A DNA stretch of 29,199 nucleotides from UBA9647 sp049522195 (GTDB taxonomy: Bacteria > Bacteroidota > Ignavibacteria > UBA10030). Below are positions 18,182-25,700 of the stretch, piece by piece. A program made the position numbers and the translations under genes. The stretch lies in contig JBEKOB010000050.1 of the NCBI GenBank assembly GCA_049522195.1, positions 1 to 29,199 on the forward strand, in the 5' to 3' direction. Under the pieces are notes generated by a model. It saw only the letters and a list, made by a program, of their open reading frames with translations, was not told where the DNA came from and ran no database searches. Every line of letters begins with the position of its first letter. Within the stretch, counting starts at the first letter, position 1.

Positions 18182-18839
18182 ATGGGACGTGATATCATGG
18201 TGGGCAACAGGGATCTTTGTGCTGAGCGCAGTTCTTGCCGCTGCCCTGCAAAATGACGCATTTCTGTTCCTGATGGTCGGTTCCTACATGCTGAGGCCGA
18301 CACTCTATGCAATGGGCATCGCGACCAAGTACGGTGACGAGCGCCAGATGTCGATCCAGTATCGGTCGGGGAATCTCGCCCTAACCATCGTTATCGTTGC
18401 CATCATCGTATTCGCGATCAAAGCGCGTGTCGAGGGGAAACCGGCAGATGACTTCAATGTGTTGCTGATTGTCGCATTGGCGGCACGGGCGCTTATCGGC
18501 GTTCTGATGATTGGAGACCACAAAGCTGTTGGCGTGAGGATTTCAGTGGGTGTTGGCTCCCTCTGGCTTCTTTTTGTCCTCGCGGAGAATGGGTTGACGC
18601 TGCGCGCGCTCCCCGAGGCCTCGCCAGGAATTTTGATGCTGCTCCTCGGACTGCTGGGAAAGCATCAGCCGCGCATCAGTGGTGCGGTGTTCGCAATCCT
18701 GGCTGTTGCCGCCGCCTACTTCATAGGTTTTCGCACTGGACATGGGTTTACATTTTATCAAGCGATCACGGCTCTTCTTGTCTCTCTGCCCTTGGCGGTT
18801 TCCGCATTCTACTTCCTGAAGGGGACCAGTCCGGAGTGA
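18174..18839 (+). CDS. Multi-pass membrane protein paired with the XRE regulator
   Basis: The 221-residue product has about eight hydrophobic segments (near 7-25, 29-49, 67-84, 94-112, 120-139, 150-163, 169-186 and 195-214). After the second helix it carries KYGDERQMSIQYRSG, a 'DER' loop (55-57) resembling that of DUF2178-type proteins commonly encoded next to small XRE regulators. The biochemical role of such proteins is unknown. Its ATG lies inside the end of the regulator gene, so the two are made together, and the regulator's operator probably controls both. Confidence 0.8.
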   Translation: MPRWDVISWWATGIFVLSAVLAAALQNDAFLFLMVGSYMLRPTLYAMGIATKYGDERQMSIQYRSGNLALTIVIVAIIVFAIKARVEGKPADDFNVLLIVALAARALIGVLMIGDHKAVGVRISVGVGSLWLLFVLAENGLTLRALPEASPGILMLLLGLLGKHQPRISGAVFAILAVAAAYFIGFRTGHGFTFYQAITALLVSLPLAVSAFYFLKGTSPE

Positions 18840-18938
18840 GAGGGCACGGCGGCAGAATGAGGTGCAAGGATGAGGAGAAAAGCCGTACTCTGATACACTG
18901 ACTGTGAAGTCACCAAACCACTAATCAAGGAGGTCGTT

Positions 18939-19460
18939 ATGAAATACTTCATAAGCGCAGCAGTTCTTCTGTGTCTCCTCGCCCTGGCCGCCGGTTTCAC
19001 ATCGCAGCCTGCGACGCGCATCGGTGTCTATGATTCAAGAGCAATCGCAATTGCGTACGGCAACTCGAATGAAATGAAAGAGTTTATCGGTGGATTGCGG
19101 ACGGATCTGGCTAAGGCGAAAGATGCAAAGGATGAGAAGAAGGCAAACGAGATTGAACTGAAGGGGAGAACGGCTCAGGTCCTTGCGCACTTGCAGGCCT
19201 TCAGCATCGGCTCAGTTGCAGAGATTCTGGCAAAGCACAAATCTGAGGTCAATGAGATTGCAAAGGAATTGAAGGTGGAGGCCATCGTTTCCAAACACGA
19301 GCTCATGTGCTTGGGGTCCGGCGTAGAGACGGTCGATGTGACAGCTCAGCTGTGCAAGATATTCAAGCCCAGTGACCAGGCGATGAAATGGATCGCTGAT
19401 GTCCCGAATCATCAACCGCTCCCCATGTTGGATGTCCTCCTTCTTCCTGCGGAGCAGTAA
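18939..19460 (+). CDS. Exported alpha-helical protein, possibly OmpH/Skp-like
   Basis: The 173-residue product has a signal peptide (about 1-20, ending ALAAGFTSQ). It continues with RIGVYDSRAIAIAYGNS, then a charged helical stretch (about 45-75, LRTDLAKAKDAKDEKKANEI), an EIAKELKVEAIVSKHEL segment and a C-terminal VDVTAQLCKIFKPSD. The arrangement of a short beta strand, a charged helix, then 'VEAIVSK.. VDVT' resembles OmpH/Skp periplasmic chaperone-like proteins, but the helical arm is short. I would call it an exported protein of unknown function. The ribosome site AAGGAGG (18927-18933) is strong and suggests high expression. It appears monocistronic. Confidence 0.78.
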   Translation: MKYFISAAVLLCLLALAAGFTSQPATRIGVYDSRAIAIAYGNSNEMKEFIGGLRTDLAKAKDAKDEKKANEIELKGRTAQVLAHLQAFSIGSVAEILAKHKSEVNEIAKELKVEAIVSKHELMCLGSGVETVDVTAQLCKIFKPSDQAMKWIADVPNHQPLPMLDVLLLPAEQ

Positions 19461-19482
19461 ACGTTTTTGACGCCACGTTCAA

Positions 19483-19532
19483 CCTCGCCGACATTCGTCC
19501 TCGGAATCAACCACAGAGAGATGTCGGTGAGG
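19483..19532 (+). other. Long stem-loop in the 3' region of the exported-protein gene
   Basis: CCTCGCCGACAT (19483-19494) pairs with ATGTCGGTGAGG (19521-19532) over 12 bp with one G-T, enclosing a 26-nt loop. It starts 22 bp after the stop codon. No T-run follows, so it may protect the mRNA 3' end or act in a Rho-dependent stop. It could also be a protein-binding dyad. Confidence 0.5.
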
Positions 19533-19725
19533 GTCTAATTCGCTAGTTATGAGTCATGGTTGCCAGCAACCGTACATGATCGTGACCTGCCCCCCGAAAA
19601 ATGATCTAAGATTTAGTTAGGAAGTTTCAGGTTCTGGATCAAAGGAGTCAGCAGCGAGTGGACGGGTAGGAAAGGGTCAACACAAAACTCTGCTATACAA
19701 AAATCTTCTTTAGAACACATATTGG

Positions 19726-19783
19726 GCCCCCGCTGCAACAATACAGAAGAATCTCGATCGGCGAATGCTGGTCGGGATTTTTT
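19726..19783 (+). terminator. Repeat-family hairpin terminator, copy D
   Basis: It begins GCCCCCGCTGCAACAATACA like copy B. The 13-bp stem (19750-19762 with 19767-19779) has the loop GAAT and is followed by a run of six T (19778-19783). Compared with the hairpin at 12338-12367, several positions differ but every pair is kept. It lies 60 bp past the end of the convergent antitoxin gene and about 290 bp past the exported-protein gene. Positions 19533-19725 show nothing else. Confidence 0.78.
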
Positions 19784-19842
19784 AATCGGCTGTCCTATCC
19801 TTCTGATGAGATTTGCGTGGAGCTTTCTTGCGGCTCTGCAGG

Positions 19843-20133
19843 TCAGGCGCGAACGGTATCCAAGACAGCTCTTGGATATTTCGCGGCGACGCAAAGAAGC
19901 ACGCGGGCAGCGCCCTCGGGCTTCCTTCTGCCTTGTTCCCAGTTCCGGAGTGTTGCCGGGCTGATTCCGAGTAGCTCAGCAAATTTCTGCTGCGTAAGCC
20001 CAAGGTGCCGACGGATCGCCGAAACGTTTGGGTCATCGATACGGAATGATCGGCTTGGCGCTTTCTTGCCTCGCAGTACTGCGCCTCCTTGTTCAATGCT
20101 CGTCATCAGTTCATCAAATATTTCCTTCTTCAT
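19843..20133 (-). CDS. XRE-family antitoxin of a type II toxin-antitoxin pair
   Basis: The 96-residue product carries a Cro/C1-type helix-turn-helix at about 44-80 (LGLTQQKFAELLGISPATLRNWEQG, then RRKPEGAARVLL). It is preceded by the GGAVLRGKKAPSR stretch seen in NadS/HigA-like antitoxins. It should bind and neutralise the toxin encoded just upstream and repress the shared promoter. Its ATG overlaps the toxin stop codon (ATGA), and the order is toxin first, antitoxin second, as in higBA-type loci. Confidence 0.92.
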   Translation of the reverse strand: MKKEIFDELMTSIEQGGAVLRGKKAPSRSFRIDDPNVSAIRRHLGLTQQKFAELLGISPATLRNWEQGRRKPEGAARVLLCVAAKYPRAVLDTVRA

Positions 20134-20411
20134 CGCAGCTCCTTCGCGGCAATTGATCGTAGTGTCTTGAGCTGATCTTTGGTTAGATCGCTCCGTTCGT
20201 TCTTCTTAAACACAAAGAGCATCAACATGGTATCCTTTGGTCTAACCCAGTAGTAGATGACTCGCGTTCCTCCCCGCTTTCCCTTGCCCGAGATCGTCCA
20301 CCTCAGCTTCCGCAGGCCGTGGCCGCCTGGAATGACATCGCCTGCATCCGGGTATTGAGTGAAGAAATGCTGAAGCTCCCGATATTCATCATCGGTCAGG
20401 ATGTCCAGCAC
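20130..20411 (-). CDS. RelE/HigB-type toxin of a type II toxin-antitoxin pair
   Basis: From the GTG at 20411 the product has 93 residues. The core GLRKLRWTISGKGKRGGTRVIYYW and the C-terminal FVFKKNERSDLTKDQLKTLR are typical of RelE/HigB mRNA-interferase relatives that cleave mRNA on the ribosome. The family's N-terminal strand is conserved in frame upstream of the GTG (VETPIFTKRV). The true product therefore probably starts near 20441, but no ATG, GTG or TTG is available in frame there; ATT at 20439-20441 is the nearest candidate. No ribosome site precedes the GTG. Toxin activity is inferred from family and operon only. Confidence 0.87.
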   Translation of the reverse strand: MLDILTDDEYRELQHFFTQYPDAGDVIPGGHGLRKLRWTISGKGKRGGTRVIYYWVRPKDTMLMLFVFKKNERSDLTKDQLKTLRSIAAKELR

Positions 20412-20452
20412 TCGTTTAGTAAATATCGGGGTCTCAACAATGAGCGCGTCGC

Positions 20453-20481
20453 ATTATACGCCATTGGCGTATAATTGTCAA
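20453..20481 (-). promoter_or_regulatory. Consensus promoter and operator of the toxin-antitoxin operon
   Basis: Read on the minus strand, TTGACA (20481-20476) and TATAAT (20458-20453) are both perfect and separated by 17 nt. The spacer plus -10 box forms a perfect 10-bp inverted repeat ATTATACGCC/GGCGTATAAT with a 3-nt centre (20453-20475). Antitoxin binding would cover the -10 box, giving autorepression. Transcription would start near 20445, only a few bases from the inferred toxin start. Confidence 0.88.
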
Positions 20482-20644
20482 GTCCCAAAAGCAGGAACCC
20501 GCCTGGCGCATGCTTTCTAAAAGGGAATCTCTGTTTGTCCCGTAACTGAAAGAGGCCAACTTATTTATCTCATTTGTTCCAAGACGGGCACACAGAGCAA
20601 ATCCCGTGAATAAAATGCAAAGTTTCTATCGTGTGCTCCGCCGC

Positions 20645-20746
20645 AAGCTCTAATGACGAATCCTCATCGGTGAAGATCCCGTTTCGCCTTCGGCTCACCG
20701 GACAAGCCCCGATCAAAAAGCGATCGAGGAAAATCGGTGGGGTTTC
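20645..20746 (+). repeat. Dispersed intergenic repeat, copy E (hairpin form)
   Basis: AAGCTCTAATGACGAATCC matches AAGCTCTAAAGAAGAATCC of copy C, and ATCGGTGAAGATCCC matches its ATCGGTGAAGACCCC. The outer stem GAATCCTCATCGG with TCGGTGGGGTTTC (20658-20670 with 20734-20746) has 12 of 13 pairs, counting wobbles. The long loop contains the smaller hairpin CGATC/GATCG. The tail found in copies A-C is not visible here. Confidence 0.6.
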
Positions 20747-21149
20747 TGCTATTTGCCTGAGCCTTTGCATTGATACCGCACTCTTCGTTCTCTGCAGGCA
20801 GTCCGATCAGCTCACAGTTGTCGAGCTTCCAGGCTTTCACGCGATCGTCCAACGCGACGCTTGCTATAGGCCTGCAGCATGCGCCTTCACGCATTCATGG
20901 AACCTAACCTTGATAAAGTCGGTTCTACTCATTAAAGAGTCTTGCGTAACGTTGCTTGTAGCACCCCCTGAACAGACACCTGCCACGAGTCGTTGACCCG
21001 GCTTAGTCCTGTGGATGCACTTTTCAGATAGGCTCATAAGGCGGTTGATCGAGGTATGATCTTGTTTTGTTTCCGGATGGGATTTGCCACGGCTCCACCC
21101 TCCTAATCAATGCAATGCCGAATCCTATGCCCAGTCTTGACTTGACAGT

Positions 21150-21168
21150 CAGTGGTGCGCTACCACTG
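21150..21168. promoter_or_regulatory. Small palindrome upstream of the sensor kinase gene
   Basis: CAGTGGT and ACCACTG (7-bp perfect arms) are separated by 5 nt, and TTGACA lies just upstream at 21142-21147. The site ends 57 bp before the kinase ATG. It may be an operator for the kinase-regulator operon; no matching -10 was found. Confidence 0.35.
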
Positions 21169-21224
21169 CAGCTTCCGATAGCGCAGGTAGATTCTGCATC
21201 TCGAGCGATTATTCCGATCTAATA

Positions 21225-23693
21225 ATGGTAAAACTCAACAATATATTCCGATGGCTGTCAATCCGTAACAAGCTCCTCATCGCGTTCGCAGGACTTTCGA
21301 TCTTTCCTTTGACCCTTGTTGGAATCTACAACATTGTCTCCACCGTGCGGCTGATGCGCGAAGTTGCCCTCCAGGAATTGACGGGGGATGTCCACACCAT
21401 ACGAGAGAAAACCGAGAATTTCCTGGATGACATTTCGTCCGATATAAGGGTTCTTCAGAATTCGTCATCCATGGAAACGTGGATGCAGAGAACGAGCTTG
21501 AGTAGAGGGTTTGCGCCGAGTGCCGATCTCACTCACATAGGAAATGAAATCCTGTCTTTTGCGAAGACGAAGGAGATTTATTATCAGTTCCGGCTAATTG
21601 ATGAATCCGGCGATGAACTTCTGCGAGTAGAATGCGATAATCCGAGCGATTCCACCAAAACCTTTAGGATCGTGACTCCCTCCGAACTCGCCGGGGGCCG
21701 TGCCCAGTACTATTTCCTGCTTGTTGACAAGCTTGGGAGAAATCAGATTGCCTTCGCTCCTGCTGAAGTTGCACACCGCGGCGTGGAACGGATTCCCGTC
21801 ATAAGTTTTGCGTTGCCACTGATGGAGCATGGGCGGCGTCTTGGGATCCTGGTCGCGAACGTTTTCGAAAAGAACCTCCTCGACGTCATCGAGACGAAAC
21901 GACACGCAGATCCGGAGCGGAAAGTTGTTCTTGTTACGGGCGATGGTCACTATCTCTATCATTCGGAGAAGAAGCGAGACTGGAATAGACTCCTTGCATC
22001 TCGCGAGGAGGACAACCTGGCACGCGACTATACTCCACAAGTCGCAACCTCGATCTTGTCGGGTAGGGAGGGGACACTCACGGAGGGAACAAAAGAAATC
22101 ATATCGTACGCCCCCTTGTTTGAAACAACGCCCATTCCCGGTACTTCCGCTCGATCCCTGTCGTTTTCCATCCCCATCATCGTTTTTGTGAGCGTTCCTG
22201 AGAGCGCTGTTATGGGGCCAGCACGTTCTTATACGATGACTCTGTTCGGTTTTCTCGTAATATTTCTGTGCTTTGCAGTTGGTCTTGGACTTCTCGCAAC
22301 CCGACAGTTTACCAGGCCGATTTCACAAGTTCAGCGCGGGGCAGAAATCATTGCAGAAGGCCATTACGAGCACCGCCTCGAAGTTCAAACGAACGACGAA
22401 ATTGAACAACTTGCCACTCAATTCAATAGGATGGCAGCCTCGCTCCAGGCGCACGATCAGGAGCTCAGAGCGCACCGGATGCACTTGGAGGACATGGTTC
22501 AGCAACGAACCAAGGAACTGTTAGAAGAGAAGACAAAGCTCCATCTTCTCCTCGACAATGTCCCGAGTGCTTTCGTTCTGCTCGATCGAAACTTTTGCAT
22601 CCTGACAGTCAGCGCCGCTTTCACCCGCGTCACGGGTCTTTTATCGGGTGGAGCGATCGGGAAAGAGTATTCGGAAGTTGACGAAGCCGGTGCCAGCATG
22701 TGGGTGAGCGCATTCTCCAACGGAACCACCGAATCGCGAACGAGGCAAGTCCGTCACCCCGATTCTGGGGACCGACTCTTGGAATATGTCGCAGTCCCTA
22801 TGAAGGAAGGGAACAAGGTAACAGCCCTTCTCCTGATCATCACAGATATAACGGAGCGTAAGAGGCTCGAACAGCAAATGGTTCAGACGGAAAAGCTCGT
22901 CGCCGCCGCTGAGATGTCATCGATGATCGCTCATGAGTTCCGCAATGCCCTCACCTCCGTGAAAATGATCATCCAACTGTTCGGAGAATCAAAACATCTC
23001 AGCCGCTCAGAAAGGAGGTCTCTCGGCGTGGCCCTGGATTCCATTCGTCACATGGAGGGTATCGTTACGGAACTGCTCAGCTTCGCGAGGCCGAAACCAC
23101 TGATGTTCAAACCTACAAATGTGAATCGCGTTCTCCATAGCAGCATCGAATTCATAAGCCCGCACGTGCGGAAAAAGGAGGTCGCTCTTGTAAGCAAGCT
23201 TGATGCAAGCGTCGGAGAGTTACCGCTCGACGAATCGCTCCTGAAAGAGGCGATTATTAACCTTCTGTTGAACGGGATCCAGGCCATCGAAGCCAACGGT
23301 CGCATGACGAAGCGAGGGAGGGTCACCGCTACATCCAAGTCCTTGAGCCTTTCTGCCCCCCTAACCGGCGGTTCCTATCGGGGAGGCGCTGGCAAGGCCG
23401 ATGCTGCGGGACTTACGCTTGCGCGCCACACCAACTGCGTCCAGATAAAGATCTCTGACAACGGATGTGGGATTGCGGACGATCAGCTGCAAAAGATTTT
23501 TGATCCATTTTATACGACCAAGACGAACGGCACAGGATTGGGACTGCCCATGGTTCAGCGTACAGTCGCAGCTCACGGTGGCGTTCTGCAGGTTGAAAGC
23601 ACGGTTCACAAAGGCACAACCTTTTCCATTTATCTCCCTATTGCAAATGGCCAAAAAAAGCAAAGACATGGTAACCATTCTCGTCGTGGATGA
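21225..23693 (+). CDS. Membrane sensor histidine kinase (Cache-like sensor, HAMP, PAS)
   Basis: The 822-residue product has TM1 at about 16-37, a roughly 300-residue extracytoplasmic domain that looks Cache-like, and TM2 at about 337-358. A HAMP domain follows (TRQFTRPISQVQRGAEIIAEG), then a coiled coil and a PAS domain (about 438-550). HisKA has His570 (MIAHEFRNALTS) and the ATPase has Asn683, SDNGCGI, the F box FDPFYTTK and GTGLGL. Between the N box and the DNGCGI box lies an insertion of about 25 residues rich in Ser/Gly/Ala. It should sense a ligand outside the inner membrane and phosphorylate the NtrC-type regulator whose gene it overlaps by about 47 bp. The ATG at 21225 has no clear ribosome site, but TM1 requires a start here. 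Confidence 0.93.
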   Translation: MVKLNNIFRWLSIRNKLLIAFAGLSIFPLTLVGIYNIVSTVRLMREVALQELTGDVHTIREKTENFLDDISSDIRVLQNSSSMETWMQRTSLSRGFAPSADLTHIGNEILSFAKTKEIYYQFRLIDESGDELLRVECDNPSDSTKTFRIVTPSELAGGRAQYYFLLVDKLGRNQIAFAPAEVAHRGVERIPVISFALPLMEHGRRLGILVANVFEKNLLDVIETKRHADPERKVVLVTGDGHYLYHSEKKRDWNRLLASREEDNLARDYTPQVATSILSGREGTLTEGTKEIISYAPLFETTPIPGTSARSLSFSIPIIVFVSVPESAVMGPARSYTMTLFGFLVIFLCFAVGLGLLATRQFTRPISQVQRGAEIIAEGHYEHRLEVQTNDEIEQLATQFNRMAASLQAHDQELRAHRMHLEDMVQQRTKELLEEKTKLHLLLDNVPSAFVLLDRNFCILTVSAAFTRVTGLLSGGAIGKEYSEVDEAGASMWVSAFSNGTTESRTRQVRHPDSGDRLLEYVAVPMKEGNKVTALLLIITDITERKRLEQQMVQTEKLVAAAEMSSMIAHEFRNALTSVKMIIQLFGESKHLSRSERRSLGVALDSIRHMEGIVTELLSFARPKPLMFKPTNVNRVLHSSIEFISPHVRKKEVALVSKLDASVGELPLDESLLKEAIINLLLNGIQAIEANGRMTKRGRVTATSKSLSLSAPLTGGSYRGGAGKADAAGLTLARHTNCVQIKISDNGCGIADDQLQKIFDPFYTTKTNGTGLGLPMVQRTVAAHGGVLQVESTVHKGTTFSIYLPIANGQKKQRHGNHSRRG

Positions 23694-25059
23694 CGACGAG
23701 AAAATTCGATTTGCGTTCAAAACGTTGCTGAAGCGCGAAGGATACAGATTCGTGGCAGCAGCTTCTGGTGGTGAAGCATTGGAACTCTCAGCAAAAGAGC
23801 AGCCAGCGCTCGTGTTCATGGATATCACGATGCCTAACTTGGATGGACTGGAGACGCTAGCGAGGATGCGCCAGGAAAATATGGCCGCTCCCGTCATTCT
23901 CATCACGGGCCATGGTACCATGCAGACTGCCATTCACGCAATGCAGCTGGGCGCGTTCGACTATCTTACAAAACCGCTCGACATCAAAAAGATCCGCGAC
24001 GTCATGCGCCGCGCCATTACGCTGCACAGGAGTACAGCTTTAGTCCATGATCACCGGTCACCATTCAAAGCGGATTTCGTGGATCGATATGAACTCGTGG
24101 GCAACAGTCCAACGATGCAGGAAGTGTATAAGACTATCGGCTCTGTGGCAATGACCCCGCACCACACCTCGGTGCTGATTGTTGGCGAAAGCGGTACCGG
24201 CAAAGAACTCGTTGCCCGCGCCATTCATCATAGCGGTCCTTCTGCCACAGAGCCGTTTGCGGCAATCAACTGCGCGGCTTTACCCGAGACGCTTCTCGAA
24301 TCAGAATTGTTCGGCCACGAAAAAGGGGCGTTCACCGGTGCCTTTGAGCGCAAGCTGGGGAAGTTTGAAATGGCTCATGCGGGAACGATCTTTCTCGATG
24401 AAATAAGCTCTCTGTCGATAGGCTTGCAGCAAAAACTGCTGCGCGTGCTGCAGGAACGTGAGTTTGAACGACTCGGTGGCAATGAGAAGATCGCCGTTTT
24501 GGCCCGATTCGTTGCTGCAACAAATGTTGATCTCGAAACGGAAGTTCAAAAAGGTGATTTCAGGAAGGATCTATTCTTTCGGCTAAACGTGGTCACGGTG
24601 CATCTCCCGCCACTGCGAGATCGCCCGGAGGACATTCCAATTCTCGCCAATTACTTCCTGAAAAAATATAGTGACCGTCTTAAGAAACGTCTGCTGGGAT
24701 TCTCGAGTGAAGCCATTTCCCAACTGACGAATCATCCGTTTCCGGGAAACGTGCGTCAGCTGGAGAACATTGTTGAGCGGGCTGTCATCTTCACGAAAGG
24801 AGAAGTTGTTCTCCCCGATAGCTTGCAGGAACCAGCGTCTCAGAAACGGTCACCGATCTCACAATTCCCGCTCGTGAGTCCCGTCTTCAGCAAGGCACGC
24901 GATCATTATCTCAAGCTCTTTGAAGCAGAATTCCTCCGCGAAAAGTTGAAAAACTGCAAAGGTAATGTGAGTCAGGCTGCGAAGTCTTCAGGCATGACTC
25001 GCCAGAATTTCCAGCGGCTGATGAAGAAACACAAGATTCACTCCGAGCAATTCCGTTAG
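23647..25059 (+). CDS. NtrC-family sigma-54-dependent response regulator
   Basis: I start at the ATG at 23647 (470 residues); an ATG at 23668 is equally placed just before the receiver. Receiver: acidic pocket at 15-17, phospho-acceptor Asp59 (VFMDITMP), Lys109 (LTKPLD). AAA+ domain: Walker A GESGTGKE (180-187), the sigma-54 contact loop GAFTGA (227-232), and Walker B TIFLDE with Asp251. A Fis-type helix-turn-helix ends the protein (CKGNVSQAAKSSGMTRQNFQRLM). The intact GAFTGA shows it can activate sigma-54 polymerase. It is co-translated with the upstream sensor kinase, like AtoS-AtoC or ZraS-ZraR pairs. The sigma-54 promoter just downstream is its most likely target. Confidence 0.95.
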   Translation: MAKKSKDMVTILVVDDDEKIRFAFKTLLKREGYRFVAAASGGEALELSAKEQPALVFMDITMPNLDGLETLARMRQENMAAPVILITGHGTMQTAIHAMQLGAFDYLTKPLDIKKIRDVMRRAITLHRSTALVHDHRSPFKADFVDRYELVGNSPTMQEVYKTIGSVAMTPHHTSVLIVGESGTGKELVARAIHHSGPSATEPFAAINCAALPETLLESELFGHEKGAFTGAFERKLGKFEMAHAGTIFLDEISSLSIGLQQKLLRVLQEREFERLGGNEKIAVLARFVAATNVDLETEVQKGDFRKDLFFRLNVVTVHLPPLRDRPEDIPILANYFLKKYSDRLKKRLLGFSSEAISQLTNHPFPGNVRQLENIVERAVIFTKGEVVLPDSLQEPASQKRSPISQFPLVSPVFSKARDHYLKLFEAEFLREKLKNCKGNVSQAAKSSGMTRQNFQRLMKKHKIHSEQFR

Positions 25060-25119
25060 AAACCGTTGAAGCGTTTCCGCTGCACCTTGCATCCCGCACT
25101 CCCTCCTGCAACATGTCGC

Positions 25120-25146
25120 TTGGCGTACTGCCAACCGCCACTTGGC
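25120..25146. promoter_or_regulatory. Candidate enhancer (upstream activating) site
   Basis: The dyad TTGGCGTACTGCCAA (25120-25134) is TTGGC-N5-GCCAA, followed by another TTGGC half-site at 25142-25146. It lies roughly 85-110 bp upstream of the sigma-54 -24 box, a normal distance for NtrC-type activators. Confidence 0.5.
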
Positions 25147-25230
25147 ATTTGAGCGGCAATTGTCGCCCCATCTGATTCATCTCCGGTGGTTTTTCCTGCA
25201 AAAGTGAAGTTTCTCATAGGAAAAGGTTCC

Positions 25231-25246
25231 TGGCACAAGCGTTGCA
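25231..25246 (+). promoter_or_regulatory. Sigma-54 (-24/-12) promoter of the electron-transfer operon
   Basis: TGGCACAAGCGTTGCA matches the sigma-54 consensus TGGCACG-N4-TTGCA except at one position. The invariant GG (25232-25233) and GC (25244-25245) are correctly spaced. It lies about 30 bp before the GTG of the receiver gene. Confidence 0.88.
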
Positions 25247-25277
25247 ATGAAAGGCCTGTTAAGAAGAAGGTCCTTTC

Positions 25278-25700
25278 GTGCACGCAAAAATCCTCGTTCT
25301 CGACGACGATGTGAATATACTTTCGGCCTTCGAGAATTTTTTCCGGCAGGAACATTTTACAATGATTGCTGCTACCACGCCTGAAGAGGCTGCGCAGGCA
25401 TTGCAGAAGCAACCGATTGACCTTCTGATCACTGATGTGCGCCTGAAGTGGCAGTCGGGCGTGACCTTTTTCCTCAACGCAAAAGCTTTATACCCGCGCC
25501 TGCCTGTCATCGTGATTACCGGCTATCACGAATCCATCAGCGAACAGGAACTCCGAGCCATGGGTGTGGACCATTTTCTTCTCAAGCCGCTCGATCTCGA
25601 GAGACTGCGCTCGGCGGTGCATGACTGTCTCGGGAAACGAAATCCGCCAACCAGTTCTAAATCATCACAACCCCGATTTCATAAAGAGGGAGACCTATGA
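25278..25700 (+). CDS. Stand-alone response regulator receiver protein
   Basis: The 140-residue product is a single receiver domain with acidic residues Asp9-Asp11, phospho-acceptor Asp53 (LITDVRLK), Thr81 (VITGYH) and Lys103 (LLKPLD), followed by a short polar tail without an output domain. The GTG start has AGAAGG 8-9 nt upstream. It is the first gene after the sigma-54 promoter, and its stop overlaps the next ATG (ATGA), so it is translationally coupled to the heme-barrel gene. It could act as a phosphate sink or feedback partner for the upstream kinase, or interact with another protein; this is inference. Confidence 0.9.
   Translation: MHAKILVLDDDVNILSAFENFFRQEHFTMIAATTPEEAAQALQKQPIDLLITDVRLKWQSGVTFFLNAKALYPRLPVIVITGYHESISEQELRAMGVDHFLLKPLDLERLRSAVHDCLGKRNPPTSSKSSQPRFHKEGDL

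Larger units (their letters stand above)
20482..21224. other. Long intergenic region with repeat copy E
   Basis: This roughly 740-bp stretch between the toxin-antitoxin promoter and the sensor kinase gene has no convincing gene. The longest frame (20631-20996) runs through the repeat copy and has no recognisable product. It contains repeat copy E and a small palindrome at 21150-21168. Confidence 0.55.

Noticed and set aside
20631..20996. 121-residue plus-strand frame between the toxin locus and the kinase
   Set aside because: It runs through repeat copy E, has unlikely composition and resembles no family I know.
22273..22524. Alternative-frame proteins inside the kinase and other large genes
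   Set aside because: They are shadows of clearly coding frames and have no independent signals.
25060..25078. GAAAC..GTTTC inverted repeat after the sigma-54 activator gene
   Set aside because: Only five pairs with no T-run; too weak to call a terminator.
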